In this document: one piece after another, positions 56,968 to 64,000 of the stretch | How the letters are laid out: every line of letters starts with the position of its first letter | Numbering within the stretch: the first letter of the stretch is position 1 | Source of the DNA: Moraxella caprae DSM 19149 | GTDB taxonomy: Bacteria > Pseudomonadota > Gammaproteobacteria > Pseudomonadales > Moraxellaceae | Assembly (NCBI RefSeq): GCF_000426885.1 | Contig: NZ_AUGF01000016.1 | Coordinates: 1 to 64,000, forward strand | Direction of reading: 5' to 3' | Length of the DNA: 64,000 nt | Translations under genes and position numbers: made by a program | The notes under the pieces: generated by a model | Seen by the model: only the letters and a program-made list of their open reading frames with translations | Database searches by the model: none | What the model was told of the DNA's origin: nothing

Positions 56968-57384
56968 ATGAAAAAAATCATCGCCCTATCATCAATCACT
57001 GCCTTGACCTTAACAGGCTGTGCCAGCACCCAACTAGACGACACCCGTGTCAAGACTGTAGAAGGCGAAGTTAAAGCTGTTAAAGTAGTTAACATCCCAA
57101 GCTTTGACATCGAAATCGCTCCACGCAAAGCCACTTGCCAGCTCACCGACACCGCAGGTAACGCCGTTGCTAGCGAATGCCTACAATACCGCCGTACCCA
57201 CGAGCGTAACTATAATGTCCTAAGTGGCAACATCGAAGGATTTAGCTTTGAAGAAGGTAACCGCTATGTGCTAAACATCAGCCAAACGGCAGTTGATGAT
57301 GAAGCCTCAGGCAAAGTCGTTCCTGTATGGAAACTAAACAAAGTCATCTCGGTAAATCCTGAAATCATTAATCCTGTACAGTAA
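56968..57384 (+). CDS. DUF4377-containing lipoprotein
   Basis: The 138-residue product has a lipoprotein signal (MKKIIALSSITALTLTGCAST). The rest fits a DUF4377-like domain: CLQYRRTHERNYNVLSGNIE followed by GFSFEEGNRYVLNI, with a Cys pair (about residues 53 and 70). Many relatives sit next to META-domain proteins; no such neighbour is here. The function is unknown. Confidence 0.75.
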   Translation: MKKIIALSSITALTLTGCASTQLDDTRVKTVEGEVKAVKVVNIPSFDIEIAPRKATCQLTDTAGNAVASECLQYRRTHERNYNVLSGNIEGFSFEEGNRYVLNISQTAVDDEASGKVVPVWKLNKVISVNPEIINPVQ

Positions 57385-57556
57385 TTATTTCTGACTGCAA
57401 AGACTTGAAGACTCTTTGTTCTTGTAAAGCCTTTCAAGTTAGTATAATCTACCCATTGGGCGAGCTTACCATCATGAAAATGACTGGTTGGTTCGTCCAA
57501 TTTTTATTTTTTGGCAAAGGGTGTTATAATTGGCTAAATTTTAAGACAAACACACC

Positions 57557-58420
57557 ATGACCATTCGCACGCCAAAAGAATTTAATCACGCCCCCAGAAA
57601 ACGCTTTGGGCAGAACTTTTTACACGATACAGGCATCATCCGCCAAATCGTTGATAGTGTTCGCTTATCTCGCACCGATAACCTACTAGAAATCGGACCG
57701 GGGCTTGGGGCATTGACCGAGCCACTACTGGCAGAAGTGGATGGCATGACAGTCATCGAGCTTGACCGTGATTTGGCCAATGGTCTAAAAATCAACATCG
57801 GAGCGAACAGCCACCCTGATTTTACCATCATTAATGACAACGCCATGCATATTGACTATCATGAACTTGCCAAGCAGGTGGGGCGTGGGGCGTTTCGTGT
57901 GGTAGGTAATCTGCCTTATAACATCTCCACGCCCATTTTGTTTCGCTTGTTAGAATTTAGCGATGTCATCACCGACATGCACTTTATGCTTCAAAAAGAA
58001 GTCGTTGACCGTATCACTGCCGAGTCAAATACCAAGGCGTATGGGCGACTGTCGGTCATCATGCAGTATCATTGCACCGCTGATTATCTGTTGACCGTGC
58101 CAAATGGGGCGTTTAACCCACCACCAAAGGTAACCTCTGCCGTGTTTCGTCTAACGCCTTTTAAGGTCAAACCCTTGCAAGCCCAAGATGAAAAACTCTT
58201 TGCCGATGTCGTGCGTGAAACTTTTAATCATAGACGCAAAACCTTGCGAGCGATTTTTAAAAGTGTGAGCATGCTACCAACTTTGGATGATGATGATTTT
58301 GCCAAAGCAGGCATCAATCCTCAAGCCCGTCCCGAGACGCTAAGTGTGGCGGATTTTGTACGACTGTCCGATGTCGCCTTTGAAAAACCAAAATTAACCC
58401 CAAATAATTATTATAATTGA
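57557..58420 (+). CDS. rsmA: 16S rRNA dimethyladenosine transferase
   Basis: RsmA (KsgA) dimethylates A1518 and A1519 of 16S rRNA. The 287-residue product starts the domain with [19 protein letters not shown] and has the SAM motif [13 protein letters not shown] and the catalytic NLPYNIS. It leads a group with apaH and an NlpD-like gene. Confidence 0.96.
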   Translation: MTIRTPKEFNHAPRKRFGQNFLHDTGIIRQIVDSVRLSRTDNLLEIGPGLGALTEPLLAEVDGMTVIELDRDLANGLKINIGANSHPDFTIINDNAMHIDYHELAKQVGRGAFRVVGNLPYNISTPILFRLLEFSDVITDMHFMLQKEVVDRITAESNTKAYGRLSVIMQYHCTADYLLTVPNGAFNPPPKVTSAVFRLTPFKVKPLQAQDEKLFADVVRETFNHRRKTLRAIFKSVSMLPTLDDDDFAKAGINPQARPETLSVADFVRLSDVAFEKPKLTPNNYYN

Positions 58421-58448
58421 ACAAACTTTTTATTATTTAACTGATATA

Positions 58449-59315
58449 ATGAATATAGTAGCACCCAAAGTTTATCGCCATGAATACGTCATTGGGGATT
58501 TACAAGGTTGTTTTGACGCCTTTAATCGACTGCTTGTTGCCCTAGATTTTGATGAAACCCAAGATAAACTCTGGCTGTGTGGCGACATCGTGGCTCGTGG
58601 GGAAAATTCCCTAGACACCCTAAGACAAGTCAAGCGTTTGTCCGACATTGGGGCATTGACCACCGTGCTTGGCAACCATGACATTACGCTGATTGCCACA
58701 TGGCGGGGTGTTTTACCCATCAAGCCCAAAGACAACACCGCACCGATTTTTACCGCTCCCGACTGTGATGAGCTGTTAAACTGGCTACGTCATCAGCCAT
58801 TTTTGGTATATCCCAACGACAAAACGGTATTGACCCATGCAGGCATACCACCCCATTGGAAGGTCAAAGACGCCAAGGGTTATGCTAACGAACTGGCACA
58901 AGCCTTTGGCGGTGATTTAGATGAGCTTGATAAGCTGTTACCCAATTTATACAGCAAAGCCATCGAACCTTGGTCGGATAAGCTAACAGGTCATGCTCGC
59001 CTGCGACTGATTGCCGACTATCTGACACGCATGCGACTGTGTGACAAACATGGCACGCTTGAATTTTCATTCAAAGAAAGCCTTGGCGATTCCATGCCTT
59101 TGGGTTATCGTCCTTGGTTTGATTGGAAAGTGGTACGCAAACGCAAGATTTTGTTCGGGCATTGGGCAGCCCTAGAAGCAAAAATTGCCACCGACCACGT
59201 TCGTGCGTTAGATGGGGGCTGTGTGTGGGGTGGCAAACTGGTGGCGTATCGCCTTATTGATGAACGCCTTATTAGTGTAAATGGCATAGACGATAGGAGT
59301 AACAACCATGGCTAA
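58449..59315 (+). CDS. apaH: Diadenosine tetraphosphatase
   Basis: ApaH cleaves Ap4A to two ADP. The 288-residue product has the metallophosphatase motifs VIGDLQGCFDAF, LWLCGDIVARGENSLD, VLGNHDITL and VLTHAGIPPHW, with the C-terminal IFGHWAALE-like ILFGHWAALE block. It follows rsmA by 28 bp; the next gene starts within its last codons. Confidence 0.95.
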   Translation: MNIVAPKVYRHEYVIGDLQGCFDAFNRLLVALDFDETQDKLWLCGDIVARGENSLDTLRQVKRLSDIGALTTVLGNHDITLIATWRGVLPIKPKDNTAPIFTAPDCDELLNWLRHQPFLVYPNDKTVLTHAGIPPHWKVKDAKGYANELAQAFGGDLDELDKLLPNLYSKAIEPWSDKLTGHARLRLIADYLTRMRLCDKHGTLEFSFKESLGDSMPLGYRPWFDWKVVRKRKILFGHWAALEAKIATDHVRALDGGCVWGGKLVAYRLIDERLISVNGIDDRSNNHG

Positions 59316-60132
59316 TCCGTCTTTTTTCACTACAAAAGGGGTGACACTATCACATACTCGAATGGGTGTAGCCATTTTAACAGCGTTAATCCTGTCAGCG
59401 TGTGCCAACAAACCCACCTATCAGCCAAATAATAACACTCGCACCACGCCTGCTGGTGGCAACCATGCCAAACAAGGCGTGCCCCAGCGTTACCAAGTCC
59501 AACGTGGTGATACCGTCTCAAAAATCGCCGCTCGCTATGGTCTTAACTGGCGTGAAGTTAGTCGCATCAACCGCCTAGACAGTAATCACACCATCCGTGT
59601 CGGGCAGTGGCTAACCCTATGGGGAACATCAAACCCCGCCCAAGCTGGCACAAGTACCAGTATCACACAAAGCCCCGTACCCTCAAATACCAATACAAAC
59701 ACAACCAAGGTGATTACCGTTAAAAACCCTATGGTCGGCAGTGTGGGCGTCATGCAATTTGAATACCCTGTCAGCAAAGATAGTAAAGTTGTGCGTCACT
59801 TTGGTGAAATTAGCAACATTAATGGCATCAACACCAAGGTTGAAGGCATGTGGTTTATTGGCAAAAACAATGATCCGATTCGTGCCGCCCGCTCAGGGAC
59901 GGTGGTACATGCTGATAATGCTAGTACAGGTGGCATTATTACCATCTCACACCCCGACGGCTTTGTCAGTAGCTACCTGCATGTCAAGGATGTCAGCGTT
60001 CGCAAAGGGCAAAAAATCAGTGTGGGCGACCCTATTGCCAAGATGAAACAGCAACAAAATGGGGCAACTTTACTAGAATTTCGTATTGCTAAAAATGGCG
60101 TCTACATTGACCCTGTGACGGTTTTAAAATGA
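59308..60132 (+). CDS. LysM and degenerate M23 (NlpD-like) lipoprotein
   Basis: The 274-residue product has a lipoprotein signal (VAILTALILSACANK, Cys near residue 32), a LysM domain at about residues 62-106 (YQVQRGDTVSKIAARYGLNW) and a C-terminal M23/LytM-like domain. The metal ligands H-x3-D and HxH are missing: the last reads LLEFRI where peptidases have LHFE. Proteins like NlpD and EnvC are likewise inactive and activate amidases during division. It starts inside apaH; AGGAG sits eight bases before the ATG. Confidence 0.87.
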   Translation: MANPSFFTTKGVTLSHTRMGVAILTALILSACANKPTYQPNNNTRTTPAGGNHAKQGVPQRYQVQRGDTVSKIAARYGLNWREVSRINRLDSNHTIRVGQWLTLWGTSNPAQAGTSTSITQSPVPSNTNTNTTKVITVKNPMVGSVGVMQFEYPVSKDSKVVRHFGEISNINGINTKVEGMWFIGKNNDPIRAARSGTVVHADNASTGGIITISHPDGFVSSYLHVKDVSVRKGQKISVGDPIAKMKQQQNGATLLEFRIAKNGVYIDPVTVLK

Positions 60133-60515
60133 TTGGATGCAACTAAAAACCCCACCAAAAGAAAACCGTTCATGGCAATTTGTCTGTCCATAACGGCTTT
60201 CTTTAAACTTAGAGCCCCAAGAACCTGTTCACAATCAAAATATACACTCTACAAAATGAAAAAGTACCACGGTTTCCGTTCGTGGCGAGCCTGTCGAACC
60301 ATGACGGAAACCGACCCGAGGGCAAGCTTGTGGCGAACGGTTTCCGTAGTAAAATTCAATTTTGTTAGCTGTACTTGCAAGAAACTCAAGAGTTATTTGC
60401 ACTTTGTTTAAAATAAAACTCTAACCACTCATAAGAAGTAAAGGTTTAATGCCAAATCTTGTTTATTTAAAGCAATTGTTGGTGCTAGCTTGCGGTTTAA
60501 GTAGTTTAACTTGTA
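60133..60515. other. Gene-free stretch with family B-like sequence
   Basis: Segments such as aaaaccgttcatggc and gttcgtggcgagcctgtcgaaccatgacgg resemble the middle of the family B elements but lack the terminal repeats. No gene is seen. Confidence 0.4.
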
Positions 60516-60733
60516 CACCCAAGAAACTTTAAAATTACTACAAATACAATAATGTGTGGACGTAGGGGCGTGGTAAATATCAAGTTGGTTGGGTGTACCT
60601 TGCGATAAGACATGCCTTTGTCATTGATGAGTGCCAGAGCTTTTTTACGAAAGTCTAAGGAGTAGGTCATGGTATTTAAAGCTCTATTTGATGGGTGTTA
60701 GGGTATTGTAGCATATTTGAGGTTTGTGGGGTG
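60516..60733 (-). mobile_element. Remnant of an IS630-like element
   Basis: Imperfect inverted ends CACCCAAGAAAC (60516-60527) and GTTTGTGGGGTG (60722-60733) are flanked by TA on both sides, as expected for IS630/Tc1-type insertion. Inside, a transposase start remains at 60596-60670. The 218 bp are far too short for a full IS, so most of it has been deleted. Confidence 0.6.
60596..60670 (-). pseudogene. IS630-type transposase, first 25 codons
   Basis: From the ATG at 60668-60670 the reading is MTYSLDFRKKALALINDKGM then SYRKV, which is the usual start of IS630-family transposases with their helix-turn-helix. The homology then stops. Confidence 0.7.
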
Positions 60734-60735
60734 TA

Positions 60736-60966
60736 CTCTGTTTTCAAGAGCTGTTTTTTGTTCAGTAGTCATCAGCATGGTGATGGTTTTGTAGGCATTA
60801 TAGCCATTGAGCTGGGTGCGACATTGGGTGTCCACAGCGGTTTTAATACTGCCATACCGACATTGGTTGCGGTATTAATGGCGTTGCTTGTGCCATCCGT
60901 GCCTGTGGTGGCACAACCTGTTAGTAGGATAGCACCTGCCATGACGCTAAGCATTAATTTTTTCAT
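60736..60966 (-). pseudogene. Lipoprotein gene, frameshifted and interrupted by an IS remnant
   Basis: The ATG at 60966 gives a lipoprotein signal (MKKLMLSVMAGAILLTGCAT) and INTATNVGMAV. From there the initial frame runs into unrelated sequence and stops at 60772. The next frame gives KTAVDTQCRTQLNGYNAYKT and ITMLMTTEQKTALENRV, which reads as a natural continuation if one A is added to the AAAA run near 60852. The frame ends at the IS remnant. No family name is known to me. Confidence 0.65.
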
Positions 60967-60986
60967 AAAGCCTCTCTGATTAAAAA

Positions 60987-61453
60987 TTACTCATCTATAA
61001 TATCACAAAATTGTGCTGTTAAAACACTTGCTAACTCATCAGGGGCAATGCCAATATCCAGCCCACGCTTGCCACCACTCACATATATGTTATCAAGGGC
61101 TTGGGCGGACGAATGTATCACGGTTGTTAGGCGTTTTTTCTGCCAATGGGACTAATCCCACCCACGATATAACCTGTTAAGCGTTCGGCGTCGCTAGGGT
61201 TTGCCATTATGAGCTTTTTTACACCAACAGCCGTTGCCATTTTCTTTAAATTAAGCAGATGACACACGGGCAATATCGCCACAAAATACGCCTTGCCATC
61301 CGTAACGAGCAAGGTTTTAAACACTTCATCAGGCGATAAACCTAACTTTTGGGACGCTTCCAACCCAAAATTGGTGTTATTTGGGTCATGGTCGTATTCA
61401 TGAATACTGTGGGCGATTTTTTGCTTTTTTAATAGACGAATGGCAGGAGTCAT
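60987..61453 (-). pseudogene. ybaK: Cys-tRNA(Pro)/Cys-tRNA(Cys) deacylase, frameshifted
   Basis: YbaK hydrolyses Cys-tRNA(Pro). The first frame (61453 to 61127) gives 108 residues from [16 protein letters not shown] to [15 protein letters not shown]. One base missing in a six-base homopolymer (61134-61139) ends it early. The next frame continues with [20 protein letters not shown] and [14 protein letters not shown] and stops at 60987, restoring the usual 155 residues. This is either a recent inactivation, a slippery switch or a sequencing error. It lies 3 bp downstream of aroC. Confidence 0.88.
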
Positions 61454-61456
61454 GAC

Positions 61457-62545
61457 TTACTCAATCGGCTTTAAAGGTTGTACCACATCGGCATTTTGCC
61501 CACGATGACGCAAATAATGGTCAAGTAGGACAATGGCAAGCATCGCCTCGGCAATCGGTGTGGCTCGCACGCCCACACAAGGGTCATGGCGACCTTTGGT
61601 AATCACGTCTGTGGCTTCACCGTCTAGGTTAATCGTCTTGCCTGCGGTGGTGATACTGGCGGTCGGTTTTAGGGCAATGGCGACACGAATGGTTTGCCCA
61701 CTACTAATCCCACCCAGAATCCCACCTGCGTGATTGGCACAAAAGCCGTCAGGGGTCAGCTCATCTCGGCTCTCATGCCCAAACTGCTCGGCAACCGCAA
61801 AACCATCGCCAATCTCTACGCCCTTAACGGCATTGATAGACATCATCGCATGGGCGATATCGGCATCTAGGCGGTCAAAAATCGGCTCGCCCAAGCCCAC
61901 AGGGACATTCTCGGCAAAAATCTCCAACTTCGCTCCACAGCTTGTGCCTTGTTCACGCAAAGACGTAACCAAGGCTTCAAAGCGTGGTATAGCGTCAATA
62001 TCCCCACAAAAAAACGGGTTTTGGTTTACAATATCCCAATCGAGCTTCTCAGCCTTTTCGGTGCCGATTTGGGTGACGTGTCCACGAATGACAACGCCCA
62101 AGCGTTCTTTTAGGTATTTTTTGGCAATCGCCCCTGCCGCCACACGCATGGCAGTTTCACGAGCAGACGAACGCCCACCGCCACGATAATCCCGAAAGCC
62201 GTATTTCATCGTATATGTATAATCGGCATGATTGGGGCGAAAAGTCGTGGCGATATTGCCATAGTCTTTGGACTTTTGGTCGGTGTTGCGAATGAGTAGC
62301 CCAATCGGTGTGCCTGTGGTACGCCCTTCAAACACCCCAGAGATAATCTCCACCACGTCATCTTCTTTTCTTTGCGTGGCAAATTTGGAAGTGCCAGGTT
62401 TACGGCGGTCAAGCTCGGCTTGCAAATCCGCCTCGCACAGCGCCAAATTGGGCGGTACACCATCCACAATCGCCATAAGCCCCACGCCATGCGATTCGCC
62501 ACAGGTGGTTACGGTAAAAAGTTGTCCTATTGTGTTGCCTGACAT
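61457..62545 (-). CDS. aroC: Chorismate synthase
   Basis: AroC converts EPSP to chorismate with reduced FMN. The 362-residue product has [32 protein letters not shown], the [20 protein letters not shown] block and the late [19 protein letters not shown] strong AGGGGG precedes the ATG. It follows the SRA-like gene by nine bases, in the order prmB, SRA-like, aroC. Confidence 0.97.
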   Translation of the reverse strand: MSGNTIGQLFTVTTCGESHGVGLMAIVDGVPPNLALCEADLQAELDRRKPGTSKFATQRKEDDVVEIISGVFEGRTTGTPIGLLIRNTDQKSKDYGNIATTFRPNHADYTYTMKYGFRDYRGGGRSSARETAMRVAAGAIAKKYLKERLGVVIRGHVTQIGTEKAEKLDWDIVNQNPFFCGDIDAIPRFEALVTSLREQGTSCGAKLEIFAENVPVGLGEPIFDRLDADIAHAMMSINAVKGVEIGDGFAVAEQFGHESRDELTPDGFCANHAGGILGGISSGQTIRVAIALKPTASITTAGKTINLDGEATDVITKGRHDPCVGVRATPIAEAMLAIVLLDHYLRHRGQNADVVQPLKPIE

Positions 62546-62554
62546 GTTACCCCC

Positions 62555-62962
62555 TTATGATTTAAAGCAAAGTGGAAAAATTACCACCTGCCTTTCTTTA
62601 TTGCTTTCATCACGCTGTTTTTCATAAAAAGGTTTACCTGCCAAAACAACCTCACCTTCATACTCATAAACATTTGGCATTGGGTTATTAAACAAAAGCA
62701 CTGCAACACCATTGGTTTTTGATTGTGCCAATGTTTTATTTTGACCAAAATTCACATCTTGATCGCCCTTTAGCCCCATGCCTGTATAAAGCAGCTTACC
62801 ATCTTGCCATCTGTCTTGATAAACACTGTCTTTTTTATGAACCAAAATCAACACATTGTTTTTTCGACTGCGGCGCATGCCACCGGAATTTGATACGCCG
62901 AATTTTTCCATCAATTGAGCGTTAGTAAATACCGTACCGATTTTTAGATTGGTTAAATCCAT
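62555..62962 (-). CDS. Free-standing SRA-like protein (ScoMcrA-type)
   Basis: The 135-residue protein resembles the SRA-like domain of ScoMcrA-type restriction enzymes: IGTVFTNAQLMEKFGVSNSG then GMRRSRKNNVLILV, DRWQDGKLLYTGMGLKGDQD, NKTLAQSKTNGVAVLLF and a final ERQVVIFPL. Such domains read modified bases in DNA. No HNH or other nuclease domain is fused or adjacent. Its ATG overlaps the prmB stop (TAATG), so it is coupled to prmB. The function on its own is unknown. Confidence 0.72.
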   Translation of the reverse strand: MDLTNLKIGTVFTNAQLMEKFGVSNSGGMRRSRKNNVLILVHKKDSVYQDRWQDGKLLYTGMGLKGDQDVNFGQNKTLAQSKTNGVAVLLFNNPMPNVYEYEGEVVLAGKPFYEKQRDESNKERQVVIFPLCFKS

Positions 62963-64000
62963 TATTCCCCCATCGCCCTATCAACCTGTCTTTTAAACTC
63001 ATCACGATATTCCAAAAGCTCCTCGCAGGTAATGGCAAAAATCCCGCTTCCGCCTTTTTGGAAAGTGAGCCAGTCAAACTGAATCTCAGGATAAGATTGG
63101 CGTAACGCCCATTCGCTGTCGCCCACTTCACACACCAACAGCCCGTCTTTTGTCAGATAATCAGGAGCATGATACAAGATTTGATGTACCAAATCCAACC
63201 CATCCTGCCCTGCCGCTAAGGCATGTTCTGGCTCATGCAAAAACTCTGGCGGTAGCTCCGCCATGACCGCCGCATCCACATAAGGCGGATTGGTAACAAT
63301 CAGCTCGTACTGATTTTCGGCAGGGATTTTGGCAAACAAATCACTCTCAATGAGATTGACCTGATGAGATAATTCATGATGTTCGACATTCGTCCATGCC
63401 ACCTCCAAGGCATCTTTATCAATATCCGCCCCATCCACGTTGGCATCAGGGAACGCCACCGCCAAAGCAATGGCAATACAGCCCGACCCTGTGCAAAGGT
63501 CTAAGATCCGCTCAGGCGGAGCCAGTTGCAACTCTTGCAAACCGTGGGCAAAAAATTTGGTTTTGTTGGCATTATCCACATCAAAATACGGATAGAAGTT
63601 TTGATTGATAAGCTCGGCAATGGGCGAGCGTGGAATAAGCACACGCTCGTCCACATAAAACGGCAAATTACAAAAATACGCCAAGTTAATAAGATACGAC
63701 AAAGGCTTACGCTGAATAATCCGCTCGGATAATAAGTCAAGCACCGCCTGCTTTTCGCTGTCGGTCAAACGACAATCCAAAATCTCAGGATTCGCCCCCC
63801 AATCTAGGTTTAACGTATGCAGGACAATGGCAGAGCTTTCGGCAAATTCATCGGTCGTCCCCTGTGCCACCACCACGTCATATTCACGCAGTTTGCTCAC
63901 ACAAAAACGGATAAAATCCCGAATGGTACGCAAATTTCGTCCTGCTTCATCAAGCTGAATATGTAACTCGTCAATTTGGGCAGGGCTTAATTTGCCATTG
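62962..64000 (-). CDS. prmB: Ribosomal protein uL3 N5-glutamine methyltransferase, 5' end outside window
   Basis: PrmB methylates a glutamine of ribosomal protein uL3. The visible C-terminal 345 residues contain VDERVLIPRSPIAELINQNF, the SAM motif ILDLCTGSGCIAIAL and the catalytic NPPYVDAAVMAELPPEF. The frame stays open to the edge through ELHIQLDEAGRNLRTIRDF, which fits the family N-terminus, so the true start lies beyond 64000. A TTG at 63933 is not a likely start. Confidence 0.93.
   Translation of the reverse strand, partial: NGKLSPAQIDELHIQLDEAGRNLRTIRDFIRFCVSKLREYDVVVAQGTTDEFAESSAIVLHTLNLDWGANPEILDCRLTDSEKQAVLDLLSERIIQRKPLSYLINLAYFCNLPFYVDERVLIPRSPIAELINQNFYPYFDVDNANKTKFFAHGLQELQLAPPERILDLCTGSGCIAIALAVAFPDANVDGADIDKDALEVAWTNVEHHELSHQVNLIESDLFAKIPAENQYELIVTNPPYVDAAVMAELPPEFLHEPEHALAAGQDGLDLVHQILYHAPDYLTKDGLLVCEVGDSEWALRQSYPEIQFDWLTFQKGGSGIFAITCEELLEYRDEFKRQVDRAMGE

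Overview
The window is most likely a chromosomal segment from Moraxella (Moraxellaceae, Gammaproteobacteria). This rests on recognised genes and gene order (cvpA-purF next to pyrD, gpsA-sixA, rsmA-apaH, prmB-aroC), a UmuD-like protein with the long N-terminus of the Acinetobacter type, moderate G+C with AT-rich spacers, and many short interspersed repeats. The species cannot be named from the sequence alone.

Layout. 1-600: end of an IS5-like insertion sequence that cuts into a small membrane-protein gene. 900-5300: histidine catabolism genes hutH, hutG and hutI, without hutU. 5450-6000: UmuD-like SOS peptidase. 6400-12500 (minus): a 5-oxoprolinase operon, accB-accC-pxpB-pxpC-pxpA, followed by an Nramp-fold transporter and a BCCP-like protein that lacks the biotinyl lysine. 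12.8-21.8 kb: second Nramp-fold transporter, an HTH-aminotransferase fusion, msrB and a glutathione peroxidase, tRNA-Val and tRNA-Asp, a PerM-type protein, a SulP transporter and hda. 22.8-29.3 kb: an accessory phospholipid locus resembling E. coli ynbABCD, in two convergent operons. 29.8-44.3 kb: nrdA, purF, cvpA, pyrD, a decayed norB, sixA, gpsA, a nitroreductase, zapE and xthA. 44.5-53.5 kb: third Nramp-fold transporter and an oligopeptide ABC transporter with two intact substrate-binding proteins and the remnant of a third. 53.6-64 kb: purA, a HIT protein, an RlpA-like protein, a DUF4377 lipoprotein, rsmA-apaH-NlpD-like, decayed lipoprotein and ybaK genes, aroC, a free-standing SRA-like protein and prmB.

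How the genes fit together. Histidine and 5-oxoproline catabolism both yield glutamate. Their promoters share a nearly identical 16-bp GntR/HutC-type operator, which suggests one regulator for both. The 5-oxoproline operon carries its own biotin carboxylase and carrier genes, and an Nramp-fold protein without the metal-binding motifs that may import the substrate. The ynb-like locus encodes a CDP-alcohol phosphotransferase, a CDP-diglyceride synthetase, a PAP2 phosphatase, a dual-specificity phosphatase, a hydrolase-methyltransferase, an altered patatin and an SDR; together they look like a pathway making and modifying a phospholipid that is not yet known.

The spacers hold several interspersed repeats: a roughly 190-210 bp element (family A, six copies and a fragment), a 126-bp MITE (family B, three copies) whose ends match the IS at the left edge, and shorter hairpin families. 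One MITE lies inside a family A copy. Several single-base homopolymer differences break genes (norB, ybaK, a lipoprotein, the ynbD-like pair); they are either true decay or sequencing error.
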